The position numbers were made by a program, and so were the translations under genes. Below, one piece after another: positions 1 to 14,500 of a DNA stretch of 64,000 nucleotides. The notes beneath the pieces were generated by a model, which searched no databases, was not told the DNA's origin, and worked only from the letters and a program-made list of their open reading frames with translations. The DNA lies in NCBI GenBank assembly GCA_001949185.1, contig BDGG01000003.1, forward strand, positions 3,889,158 to 3,953,157, given 5' to 3'. This DNA is from Ramazzottius varieornatus. Its lineage: Eukaryota > Tardigrada > Eutardigrada > Parachela > Ramazzottiidae. Every line of letters starts with the position of its first letter. Position 1 is the first letter of the stretch.

Positions 1-1463
1 GCGACCCATTGCGATTTGTTGAACCAGAAATTAGGCTCACGATATGCAAATGCGGCTGATGAGCTGTTCGAACTAATAACGCAGATATTTATCCGCCTCG
101 TATACGAACAAAAAAAATTGTTTTTCTGGGTGGTACCGACAGAACGATGATCAAAAGCTCCGATCTTCAGAATCAGCAGGAAGGCTCTTTAAAGCTGAAG
201 GTGGGGTCGTATGCACAACCATTTGCTCCTTCAGGTGGCGCTTCGAATATGTTGCAAAGCTTGTTATCGAGAACAGCGCGCCAGCAGTTAGAGTTTTCCT
301 CCTTTAATATTCTGGCATTCCGGTATCAATCTTGCACTTCAGGAACTGAACAGTCAACAGTGTGGAGCCTTTCTAGACTTGGCGTCCTCGTATAAAATGG
401 CAAACCCTTCTGGGTGGTCATCTGCACAGTCATAGCGTGTGGCTGACCAACTCACAGGTGGCGCCCGATTACCGCAGGACTGAAGACGCCAGTGAAATTT
501 TCTTGATCAGGTTCGCAGGTTTCTGCTGCCAGTAAATATGTCGTTCGCAAAGCCAGACGCATGAAATTCTGGCCGGATTTTGATCTGTTCGAATTGCCCA
601 ACCAGGTACCATTCCCTCAGCATTCCTGTAGTCTACTGTACAGAGAGATGTGGTTGCCATAATACTGTATTGTATTATATTGGATCTGCTATAGAAACTT
701 CGCGTTTGGTGGGGAACCTTTTTTATTAAAACAGGGTTTCGACCGAGCTCTCAGAACTTTACCGACCACTTCCGATCTAAGTAAGGCATACCAGTGGTGT
801 AACAGAACTTTGTCACTTTCACCCGACTTTATGAAAAGTCCGACGAAAGGTGTTTTACATCGGGCGGAAATCAATTGAAGGTTGTGTGACATGTAGTGGC
901 CATTAATTGGCACTTCGAAGCGATAACACAACATGGCGTACGTTGTATGCCTACGAAACTTCTTAAACTAATTTTAGTAATTTACGGTCGTCGTGATACA
1001 TCTTTGGTGTTGAATGGACGGAATATGGCGGAACGCGCGGCGCTGATCAAACTGGCCACTTGTTCTATCTTGCTGACGGCAGCTCGACATTGTTACGGTT
1101 TCCGCCCAAACGATAAACGTCAAAGCTGAATTGCGTTCGAACTCATTAGCAGAGTCCATTGATCTGCCAGTCATATCTCCTCATTTTATAGAGAAATTAC
1201 GCGTTTATTGCGAAGGTTCGGCGATCAATCGAGAAATTTTATCACACTAACGTGCTTTCGGACCAATATTTCCGTCGGAAAGTGCCAACTGACAAGTTAA
1301 TAGCAAGATTTCTAGTTTTTGCTCTTTCTCTCTTGTGACAAAGTTCGAGACCCATTTTAGAATTCGTAAATTCTACCGGCTTCTGAGTCAATGGTATCTG
1401 TACTTCATTGGGAAACTGCATTTTGAGATCACTCGAGAAACTTCCGGGTTTGGGATTAGATCG
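1..1463. other. Left-edge intergenic stretch, no supported gene
   Basis: Only short open frames without splice-consistent extension, recognisable domains or homology signals are visible on either strand. It may contain the promoter and 5' UTR of the mucin-like gene that starts at 1464. A 3' UTR of a gene lying to the left cannot be excluded. Confidence 0.4.
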
Positions 1464-2517
1464 ATGTTACCTAACTCAGCTGGACTGAAAATGCTTTCGT
1501 GTGTTTTCGTGCTTGCCGTTGGTGGATTCATTAGAATGGTACAGGCAGGTAGGTTGACTCGTCGGAAACAAAACAGATTCGTCTCTGCGCATTTTGACCA
1601 ACCTCCTTTGTTGTTTGAAAGAAACGTTACCGTCGGATCCAGCTCATATGGACAATGCCTTTGAAATTCCTTTGTTGGGAAGCGAAACCCCCGAAGAGCG
1701 TCTGTCGCGTTTACAAATGATGCTTCAGCAGTTTCCAGACCCGATGGATGCGCTGCTCAAACTGGGCGAGCAGACCAAGAAATTCAATTCGGTCAACTTC
1801 CCACGGACGCCCTTCAAGCAACTTCCGCCCCAACTACTCCAACTCGCTAACAGTGTAAAGGCACTTACCACCGAAGGAACAACTTCTACCCTTTCCACCA
1901 CCACAACGTCCACTTCGACCACCATTACGATTCCACCTTCGACTTCCACTTTAACAACCACTACCACAACGACTACCACAACTCCGACGCTCTCGACAAC
2001 TACTACCACCACCGTTCCAACAACTACCACAGTCAGAAGCACCACAACACCACCAACCACAACGACGTCAACCACACCTACAACTACCACGACAACGACG
2101 ACGACACCGACGACCACACGAAGCACGACCATCACAAGTAGGATAACGGTGACTGCAGCGACGTCAAGCGTGACGTCAACCATTCCCACGACTCATCGCC
2201 TCACCACTGCGGATACTGCCTCCACCTCAGCTGCAGACAGAGTCGTCGCTGAGAGTTCCAGGACTACCTGTAAGCCTTCGGTAAGGTCAAAGAAATGGAC
2301 AGGGATCCCAGTTGGAATATGTGTCAGCACTGACGACCTGGACAGCGTCTGCGCGACTCAATTCGCCGTGTTCGAAGCATCACAGTCTCCGGACTGCGCT
2401 AACTTCAGCGGGCATTGGTGCTGTTACGGTAAGTTAGCCCGAGAACAAGAGCGGGTCATGCCTCTTTCCAAGGGTTGAGCTGAATTTTGTGTTTCAGTGC
2501 CTGAGCTGAAGAACTGA
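1464..2517 (+). CDS. Secreted Thr-rich mucin-like protein with short Cys-containing C-terminal domain
   Basis: Three exons can be read: 1464-1548, 1622-2428 and 2498-2517, with phases that fit (1/1 at both introns). Exon 1 encodes a signal peptide whose hydrophobic core is MLSCVFVLAVGGF, ending near VQA. Exon 2 begins with about 80 residues of charged, helical-looking sequence (ETPEERLSRLQMMLQQF). A long tract of Thr with Ser/Pro follows (about 1890-2230), typical of a densely O-glycosylated mucin stalk. The end is a small domain with several cysteines (TCKPS, SVCATQF, DCANFSGHWCCYG) that could form disulphides. A polyadenylation signal lies 58 bp after the stop. The family of the Cys domain was not recognised. 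The protein is probably extracellular, perhaps in mucus, cuticle or gut lining, but that role is inference. Confidence 0.75.
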
Positions 2518-2574
2518 AAAAGGGCAGGAAGGCTGCACAAGTAACACTCAAATCTGATCGTGATTTTCTTCTCT

Positions 2575-2580
2575 AATAAA
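2575..2580 (+). terminator. AATAAA polyadenylation signal of the mucin-like gene
   Basis: A canonical AATAAA hexamer sits 58 bp downstream of the TGA at 2515-2517, in AT-rich DNA, before the next gene on the same strand. Confidence 0.6.
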
Positions 2581-2793
2581 TTATTTATTCTTTCAAAAGA
2601 CCGAACACGAAGTCTCATTGGTTGTTAAGTACCGAAATTTCAGTGTGATTGAGGTAAATCGCAAACAAAAGCGCATCTTGGAATGATGTTATACCATCCG
2701 AAGTCCCTAGTAACAGTAGCGCGTGGAAATTTGGCCGTTTGGTCAATGAAGCAGACAAGCAAGCCGAAGACACTGACCACTGGTTTGCTCGAC

Positions 2794-5700
2794 ATGAGGC
2801 CTGTGTTATTGCTCTTCATTACCCTGAATTTTGTCAACGTATCAGGGCAAGTTCTGCCACCATTACCGATCATAAACGTCCGCATCGGACGGCTTCTGTT
2901 ACGAGGAGTCGATGATGGAGGGCCTGACAAAGTACGTTCCTTGCCCCAGAGCCGGGAGCTTTTGCCAGAAGCAACAGCTTATTTCATCTTCTCTTTTTCT
3001 CTTCCTTTTTTAGTGGTTGGCTCCTGCAATGGACGATGCCCGAGATTCGGTGCTGGCTGACCCGGTGTACCGTGTCAACATCACATTCGATGAAACATAC
3101 CCCTTCAGTGTTCCTTGTACCGCCGCACTGGCCGCTGGAGCATCGGCTGTCTCAAAATCCTTCATGAAGGTGTACAGCTACGGGAAGGTCGCTAAGGTGA
3201 CGGGCGTCATCGGACCATATTGTCCGCTCAAAATTATCACGACGGCCATTGCCTCTACTGTGGTTAACTTATTCCAAATCACGGGTGAGGAGACAAATAC
3301 GTGAGAAAAGGCTATTCGTTAAATGAATAATAGTTGAGATTTTAGGCGGCGGGGAACTGATACCGTCCATGCTGCCCTACCCTCGTACCAGTCGCGCGGG
3401 CTACGCCAAGACGAACCAGTACAGCTTTTTCATATGGATGGGGCAGAAATATAACTGGACCAAGTTTGTCTGCATCTACGACGCCTCGAACGACGATGCG
3501 ACAGCTGATTATCAAAGTGAGCTGGGAGCTCACCAGACAAACTCGTGACAATTGTTTCCCCAAGTTGCGCACGTTTTCCGTATTGTAAACTGTCCACGCG
3601 CGCCACTCGCAAAAACGATCTGGTCGAGTTTATTCGCAGACATGCCCGGTTCTTGGTTTCAAACATTCTTGAACCATCTCGCGCTTCTTGTATCAATTAC
3701 AGGTCTTAACCTGATTGTCCCGAAGCACAGAGAGCTGGAGTTTATTTACTTGGCGCTCAAACTACGCCCAGATGACCACGTAAGAAACGAGCCGGCGTTC
3801 AGCCGCTTTGTTTGTGAGAGACTGCTCTCCGGTTAGACATTGCTTCTTCTTCTTCAGGTGATTGACGCCACCTTAACCCGAGCCGCTGTAAATGCAAGAA
3901 GTACGTTGTCTGAGATCCCGTTGGTCACCGATTTTTTCCGGCTGAGGTGAAACGAGCTGTGTTCTTCCTTACATAGTTGTCCTTATGCTGATGGACAACC
4001 ACTTGCTTCGAAAATTCATGCTTCGGGCTTCCGCACGTAACATGACGGACGGTAGTTTTGTCTACTTCGTATGGGATATGTTTACCACCAAGACTGCATG
4101 GGTTCCGAGCCTCGCTAATCCGGGATGGTACTCTCCCAGTAAGTAATGTCACGGCCCGTACCTAAGAACCCAATGATACGCGGACTGATACGGTTCTTCT
4201 TGGTGCAGATGATACCGACTATCAGAACGCTATAGCCAGGCAAGCTTACGGGTCCATTCTCATTACCACAATGTGCAATATTAGCAAGCTAGCCCAGTAC
4301 CAAGGAAAGATCGCGGCGTTCTCTCAAAGGGTCAAACTGAATTCATCGCTTTACCCGGACATCAAACCTGGAATCCCGTTCCCGACAACCAATTATAAGT
4401 TTTCACTTCTGGTGTTTTGTAATGCTAGACAGAAGGCTCTATTGAAGTGGAATGATAGACCTACCGGGTGAAATTTACACTTTGTAGGATCCTTCTACAA
4501 TTCTGTGGTTTATATGGCCTGGGCCGTCAGAAACTATTCTAACATCACGGGCCAAACTACCGTTGGCGCTGACGACTTGGCTAACTGGATGGGACAAATA
4601 ATGTCTGGAACAACGGAGGGAAGTATCACTATCCTCAATGGTAAGTAAACCGCCGATATCAGCAATGGAATTCGGCAAGCGAACAACGGTTATGCACGTG
4701 GCGCATGTTGGCAGCCAACACTCACAATGTGCGCCACTTGAAAATACAAACAAGTCCACGAATATCGCTTTCCTTAGTGGCGCTCTTTTACGCTGATAGT
4801 GGCAGGAAGCGTGCGCCACTTGGAAAACGATCTTGTTGAGTTTTTTCCCTTCTCCCACCTGCTTTCTTGACAAATGAAGCTTGTTTAGTACAGGACACTT
4901 AACCTTCTTTCAGGTATACAAGGAAGTTTTGGCATTGCGACACCCTCCGGAGACTTGCGAGAAAATACCTGCATTATGGCAATGATGGACTTGAACCTGG
5001 GTGCCTATCTTGTATGTTCCTTTTTTCTGCCCATTCTTTGACTATCGTCATCTCTTAAAGTTTATTCCATACCCTGTTCTCTAGACATACTTGAGATACG
5101 ACGGTGTATTGAACTTGACTTCCTATGTGAACGCTTCATACAGTTGGATCAGCACCGATGGAACCTTTCCTGCCAACGAGCCCTACTGTGGATTTACCGG
5201 CGATGCGGACGTTTGCCGCGTAATTTGTAAGCACTATTCGAGCATTGATTTGGGTGATAATGTTTCCCTGAGCCAGGATGCACGGTTGAACGTTTTGTGG
5301 CATAGCGGACACTACCACAACGATCACCACCGCGGTGGTGATACCGCTTGTCCTGCTGACGTGCGCCGTTGTAGCCTACATGTCTCGCCGTCGCTACAAG
5401 TTATCCCAGCTTGACGACTCGTGGCTAGCCCAGCTGAAAGAACTGAAAGTTGTCGATCCCAACAAGGGGATAGATGACAAGGGAGGACCCACTGACCAAC
5501 AGGCTACGACGGATGAGAAGGCGGAGGGCAAGTTCAGCATGGGCGGCAACAGTCTAAGTAGGTTCCACCACGCATTACTGTTATCTCGATTGTCTCCGCA
5601 AAGCTTTTACCCCGGCCCCAACTCATTGTAAACCTGTGATAATTTCCATTGAACTGTTCTCTGCTGTGTTGTAGATGCGTCTAATAATTCGGCGATACCG

Positions 5701-8174
5701 ACGGCTTTCTCCGTGGGGTATTGGAAGTCGGTACCTTACACGGTTCGATGGACCAAGAAACGCTTCCTCAAGGCCAGTGCAAAGATTGCGTTGGAAGTGA
5801 GGGCCGTGTCTGCCATCCGCAATGATAATATCGCGGAACTACGCGGCGGATGCTTGGAGAAGGCCTCGGTACTCTTGCTGTACGACTACTGTTCTCGTGG
5901 AAGTCTGGAAGAATCAGTCAACGATATGTCGTCCAAATTTGAATGGCCTTTACGGTAGGCCTCTCCTCAAACCTAGTGCATCTCTGAAATATCTTGCAAG
6001 TTATCACAGTAACAGAGACCACTTTGAGAAGCACAAAAATGTTGAATCAAATTAAAAAACACTACGAAATCTGGTACCAGATCGTTATCTCAAGTGGCGC
6101 GTGTTATCAGCTAATAACAATGTAACTGTGCACCGCTCTAGAAAGCCATCTTATAGAGTTCGGTTTCTTACCCCTGAAATATTCTAGCATTTTCCCTTGA
6201 ATGTAGAAAAATAAAGACAGTTTGATGTAAATGTCTTTTACAGGTTTTCGTACATAAACGATGTAATTCGCGCCATGCATTACATCCACACATCTTCCAT
6301 CAAGCTCCACGGTCGTCTGAGTTCCGCTTGCTGCTTCATCGATTCTCGTTTCACGTTAAAAGTGGCGGACGTCGGTCTACCGTCCTTCTTCAACATGAAC
6401 TTGGCTGAGTTCTGGTCTCAAAAGCGGCGACCTGACTTCTACTACCGTCAGTTCTGGGTGGCGCCGGAAGTCCTCCGCGAACAAGAGAATCGCGTGGAAG
6501 AAGTGGTCAAAGTCACCACGAAGGAACAAGACATCTACAGTTTCGGCATCATCATGCAAGAAATCATCTTGCATTCCCCACCGTATGCCATGTACGGCGA
6601 TGACTACACTGACGAACGTAAGAGGCTTCAGAGTTCTTTGGGTCATTGCTCGGTCGATGGTAGTGCTTGCAAGGGACTTTTTTCAGGTAGGCATCTACAA
6701 TGCTATCGTGAAGGAAGGTCCACCCGGTATGAAAGCTTTCCGTCCCATGCTGGATGAAACGGCGGGACACATCGACATCATCAAGATATGCGAGCGATGT
6801 TGGGCGGAGATACCTCAGGATAGGCCATCGTTCAATCAAATCCGAGTAGTGATGAAAGAAGTAACCAAGTTACTGTATGTAGTCGGCCAAAGGTCCATGG
6901 TAGGACCCAACCACCTGCAGGAAACATGTCCTTGACATTGCTTCCATTTGTATTTTTCAGCGGGATGGGCGACCGTCTCAACATTATGGAAACCTTAATT
7001 CAGCAAATGGAGGAGCATACGGCCACATTGGAGGGTATGATCGAGGAGAAGGATACCTTGATTCAGCAGGAAAAGTCGCGAGCCGACGCCCTTCTTTTCA
7101 GTAATCTACCATCGTAAGTTGACATTCATAGTATATCTCCCTTTCCGGCGGTCAAACATCTCAGCTTTCGTGCCATTCATTCTAGGACCATCACGGATGC
7201 TCTGACCAGGGGAAGCACACTGGATCCCGTGTACCTTGACTTATGCTCCATCCTTATCATCGATATCATGAACTTCGACATTTTGACGGCGCAGTGCTCG
7301 GCTGAAGAAACAGCTCAGCTGCTTGCGGATGTACACGGGACGTACTTTGAAGAAGCATCGAAATTCGACTGCTGGATGATGGAGACCCTCACACAGAAAA
7401 TCACTGTAAGCTGAGGCCTGCCAACGACTTTTTCCTGCATTACATCTATACTTGGTCCGATGTCTTGTATTCTGAGGGTCTTTTACAGGTGGCATCAGGT
7501 CTACCTGTCCGCAACGGTATCCTTCACGCTCGCGAGCTCGGTCGGCTGGCCTTATCCCTGCTTTACGTCATGCAGGACTTCCGGGCAGCTCATCTGCCGG
7601 AACAGCAAGCTCTTGTCCGCTTCGGCATCCACTCAGGTATACCGCCATCACGCATTGCCAAGACTGTCTGGTCCTCGTGTTTTACTGTTTCGATCCGCAA
7701 GAAAGCTGAGTGGATGCTTCTCACTATAGGTCCAGTGGTATTTGGCGTAGTAGGGAAGCACGTTCCAAGATTTTCACTGTTCGGAGACACTTTGAGCATA
7801 GCTACGAGAATGATGAGGGTGGAGCAAGGTAGGCCCGTCTCAGCTGCCAGCTAGAGTATTTGTATCGCTGACTGTTTTTGTTGCAGCGTATCGAATCCGC
7901 CTCAGTGCTGCCACCAGGAACATCATCGAGGCTTTCGGTAGTTTCCGAGCCTTTGACAGCGACGAGATCTTCGTGAAGGGGAAAGGACGCATGAAGACCT
8001 ATACCCTGATGGGAGAAGATGGTACGTGGTTAGAGCACTCGACCAGAAGTAGACTACATCGCGATGGTCCGAATGTACGAGTACTTATATTCCGCTGTTT
8101 TAGGGAACCATGAGCTCACGGAACTCAAACTTAAACATGCTGGAGGACCAGCCTCCGAACTCAGTCTTCACTGA
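2794..8174 (+). CDS. Receptor guanylate cyclase with a degenerate cyclase domain
   Basis: Twenty exons: 2794-2931, 3014-3284, 3346-3516, 3703-3779, 3858-3900, 3977-4138, 4209-4398, 4488-4640, 4914-5011, 5085-5226, 5306-5557, 5675-5954, 6244-6617, 6691-6874, 6961-7113, 7186-7405, 7489-7636, 7730-7828, 7887-8021, 8104-8174. Order of parts: signal peptide (MRPVLLLFITLNFVNVSG), ANF-receptor ligand-binding domain, one membrane helix (VVIPLVLLTCAVVAYM, about 5333-5383), a kinase-homology domain (HGRLSSACCFID, VADVGLP, FWVAPEVLRE), a coiled-coil dimerisation segment (IQQMEEHTATLEGMIEEKD) and the class III cyclase domain (VASGLPVRNG, FGIHSGPVVFGVVG, FSLFGDT). This is the membrane natriuretic-type GC architecture, which makes cGMP. 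The first metal-binding Asp is present (IIDIMNF). The second, normally in ETIGDAY, is Gln (ETLTQKI). The usual Cys of the CLFGDT region is Ser, and the transition-state Asn is Ser while the Arg is kept. Catalytic activity is therefore doubtful. The exon 7/8 junction does not join in frame with any GT-AG pair I could find. Confidence 0.85.
3538..3642. repeat. Palindromic AAGTGGCGCAC repeat, copy 1 (intron)
   Basis: CCCAAGTTGCGCACG and GCGCGCCACTCG form the core arms; the outer arm ends CTGGTCGAGTTT. It lies in intron 3 of the guanylate cyclase gene. Confidence 0.75.
4680..4860. repeat. Palindromic repeat, copies 2 and 3, adjacent pair (intron)
   Basis: Two core palindromes lie side by side in intron 8 of the guanylate cyclase gene: ACGTGGCGCATG...ATGTGCGCCACTTG at 4690-4743 and TAGTGGCGC...CGTGCGCCACTTGG at about 4775-4830, followed by GATCTTGTTGAG. 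Confidence 0.75.
6080..6165. repeat. Palindromic repeat, copy 4 (intron, degenerate)
   Basis: TCAAGTGGCGCGTG on the left and a decayed right arm (GTGCACCGCTCT), then ATCTTATAGAGTT. It lies in intron 12 of the guanylate cyclase gene. Confidence 0.6.
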
Positions 8175-9293
8175 AGCGGGAACCTTCACCACTGCGTTGA
8201 TATTCTACCTCTTTTCTGTATTTTGATCTGTTCTGTTCCGTGTTCTTTCATAAGGATCACAAAGGCTCAGGAAACGAGCTCCACAAGATTGCTTTCCCAA
8301 GTGGCGCATGATACCAGCCCGTAATACCGAAAACGTGCGCCACTTAGGAAAACAGTCTTGTCGAGTTCGTTTGCACAGTTCTCCAGCCATGCTGAAAGTC
8401 CGTCCAGGGGAGAATCTGATTTTGCATTGTAATTTAGTTCAAAAGACTTTTCGTGTACCCGCGCTTTTTTATTTTGACCACATATCGTTGTATAAAGTGT
8501 ACAAGAAAAATAAAACCAGATTTTGCACTTCAAAGACAGCCAGCCAGCTCGACCTTATCACGGAAAACAAGTGTACGAGGCGATTGAAAATGAAAGCATA
8601 TCCGGTTCATATTTTCTTTGGAGACTTGGCCTCGTGCACAATCGCTAGGCTGGCGTCCCATCACATTCCAACTTAATCAGAAGCAAAAAATTTGTCTAAA
8701 AACTCTAGGATACACAATGCGGCATAGACTGATAATTATATAAACTTGATGTAGGGACTGTACGTAACTGTGTGACTTTTGAGACAACAGCAAAGAAAGA
8801 AAAGAGAAAAAATACTGAAACAACTTTTCCTGCACAGGTTCATTTTTTCCTCCGAGTTTTCCACCGTGAGTCTTGGTCTTCCTTCCTACTTTCGGCCACG
8901 ATCTCGCCTTGTCGACGCATTTCCTCTCCCTTTCAGAATTTCTCAGTCTTTCCGCAGACTTCTCAGTCAGCGTCGAAGTCAAAAACTAAGGCCGAAAGTG
9001 AGTGGGCGACAGAAAGGAAGGACGAAAGGCGGGGAAACTAGTTCATGCTTCTGTTTTGGGATGTGTTCTCAAAAAATGACAAGTATAAACGAAAGGCTGG
9101 TTTTAAGACAGAAAAAAGTAAAGCAGGAAAGATTGGTAACAGATAAAAACAAATTTAAAGTTTTGAACCCTTTGAGCCAGAGAACGGAGACAAAACCACT
9201 GCGCAGCCTTGGTCAGTTTGTGCTTTCACCTGATGAGTCCATCATTCCCCATTCACCTTCTACCGCATTACCACCCCGAGAACAAGTGTACCA
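8175..9293. other. Intergenic between guanylate cyclase and TENT4 (convergent)
   Basis: The two flanking genes point toward each other, so this stretch should hold both 3' UTRs. It contains one copy of the AAGTGGCGCAC palindromic repeat (8274-8375). Open frames in it are short and overlap in several frames; none shows domain sequence. Confidence 0.5.
8274..8375. repeat. Palindromic repeat, copy 5 (intergenic)
   Basis: CCCAAGTGGCGCATG...CGTGCGCCACTTAGG, with CTTGTCGAGTTCGTTTG as outer arm. Confidence 0.8.
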
Positions 9294-12548
<3,255 letters not shown>

Positions 12549-12624
12549 CTGAAACAACAATAAAGCAACCTTCAAGAACCCATATCATAACAAGTCCATC
12601 GAAGATCCCTGTTTTAGCTGATCT

Positions 12625-12725
12625 CGGCGAACAAACATGACAAGATGGTCTTTCCAAGTGGCGCACCCTTTCAACAGTACAGCACTGAAAACGTGCATCA
12701 CTTGAAAAACCAATCTGCTCGGAGT
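12625..12725. repeat. Palindromic repeat, copy 8 (TENT4 upstream)
   Basis: CCAAGTGGCGCACCC...AACGTGCATCACTTG with outer ACATGACAAGAT. Confidence 0.75.
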
Positions 12726-14427
12726 TCCCAACTGGTATATCGAATTTACGGCTGGCCACATCACGGTTATTCGAGGACATTCAACCAGGAAGCAGGTGAA
12801 TTTTGTCCAACCTGTTCAGCCTGGATATCCATGGACACACCTCGGTGTAAGGGGATCTTGCACAAGCCGCCATTCAACCGCCCAGAAACACGTTCAGTTA
12901 CACCGACCGATTGCAAATTCAAGGTACTCTAACAAGCGTGCGGCGAATTCGAACAATCTTTGATGGCAGTAACCGCGTTTTGCACCGATGTCCTTCGCTT
13001 TGTCCAGTTGCCCAAATTAATCAGTGCAAAGAGCAGTCGATTCCTTCACTCGCGTAGGCAGTACATCAAGCGGACAATGGATAGTAGTAGTAGTTTTCCT
13101 CAACATGAGAGTCTTCGATACGACATTGGGACAATATACGCTCGTTAGCTGAGCCTACGCCTAAGGTGTGCTGTGGAATTGATAAACAGCCGACGTTTTG
13201 TGGTGACAACAGCAGGTTTTTGGTTCCGGTTCTTGCCTAACTGCTGGAATTGACAAAGCAACCGGAACAAGAGGCGTGCAAAGCCGCGCCATTTCAAGTC
13301 GCCACTTTTTCTTACAGAGAAACCAAGCAACAGTAGCGCCTTTCACAAACAATAGTAGCAAGCCTCGCCCAAAAAACTGTCCCCGTCAACCGCAGAGAAT
13401 TCCTTCATGTTCATGTTATTGTGCCAAAAACCGCATTTCGGAAGAATGGCCATTCGAGTCGCCAGCCTACAGTATAAACAGCCCGTAGGACCAAAGCTTA
13501 TCTGGCCCAAAAGCCTAGTAGGACCACATATTTTTAGAATTCTCGTTCATGGCTTATTTCGAGTTCGCCATGCGAAATCTTAAATACTTCGCAAAATTTT
13601 TATCTCCTTCGTGGTTTCTCGTGACTCAAGGGCAACAAGGTTCAAGGTCACCGCCGTCACCTTCCTTCGAGCACCTAGTAGGACAGGCGATGCCGATACA
13701 AACCCAATAATTATACGGAAGCCACTTGAGGACCTGCCAGGAAAGCAGCAAGCCTTCCTACAACGTCCACTAAATTTCTGCTGATGCTTCCAAGTCGGCT
13801 ACTCTTTCCTACGTGCTGATCTTCACCTCGGGAGGTGCTCATAAAGTTTAACGACGCACAAAGCGATAAGCACAGGAGGAACGGCACTTCAGGCCCGCTG
13901 CAGAAACCCCAACAGCCGACGTCACTGCGATTTTATCGGTTCTTCTACGAAGAGCGAGTCCTTCACTTTCCGTTGCTGCCAAAACAAGAGTCTTCCTGGC
14001 TTATCCAAACACTCTGCCACCGGAAATCCCTTCATGACAGGTTGAGGCTGCGCTCGCGTGCCGTAAATAATGGCTGAGCAACTGCTTGAGATGCCTGTGA
14101 TATAATCAAGCGCACTTTTCTTCCCTCAGACTCGCGGCCTGCGCGTCACAACAATCCCATTTCATCCACCTAATAACACACATGACGTTAATCCGCAGTT
14201 CCGTACTTTCCCTCCTCGCCTATCCTTCCACACCCTTCATTCCCATTTTAGCTAATGACCGCTTCGATTCGTCAAACTATTATCAGACGCTCGCGACCCA
14301 TTACACCATCCTCAACTAAAAGCCCACCATTTTCTTATAAGAAAATTGCGGAACGAATTCTCACAAAGAATAGCAATCAAAAAAGGCTGACTAAAATGGG
14401 ACCGAGGCAAAGGGAATAAACCCGCCC

Positions 14428-14500
14428 GCTTCATCAAGTGGTACACACTTCCAGCCTAGACCAATGGAAATGTGTGCCACTTGAAACGACGATAATTTGC
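14428..14500. repeat. Palindromic repeat, copy 9 (intergenic)
   Basis: TCAAGTGGTACACACTTCC...GGAAATGTGTGCCACTTGA. Both arms carry an ACAC version of the usual GCGCAC core. Confidence 0.75.

Noticed and set aside
1725-2189. Val-rich minus-strand frame opposite the mucin gene
   Set aside because: It is the complement of the Thr codon tract (ACN read as NGT) and has no independent support.
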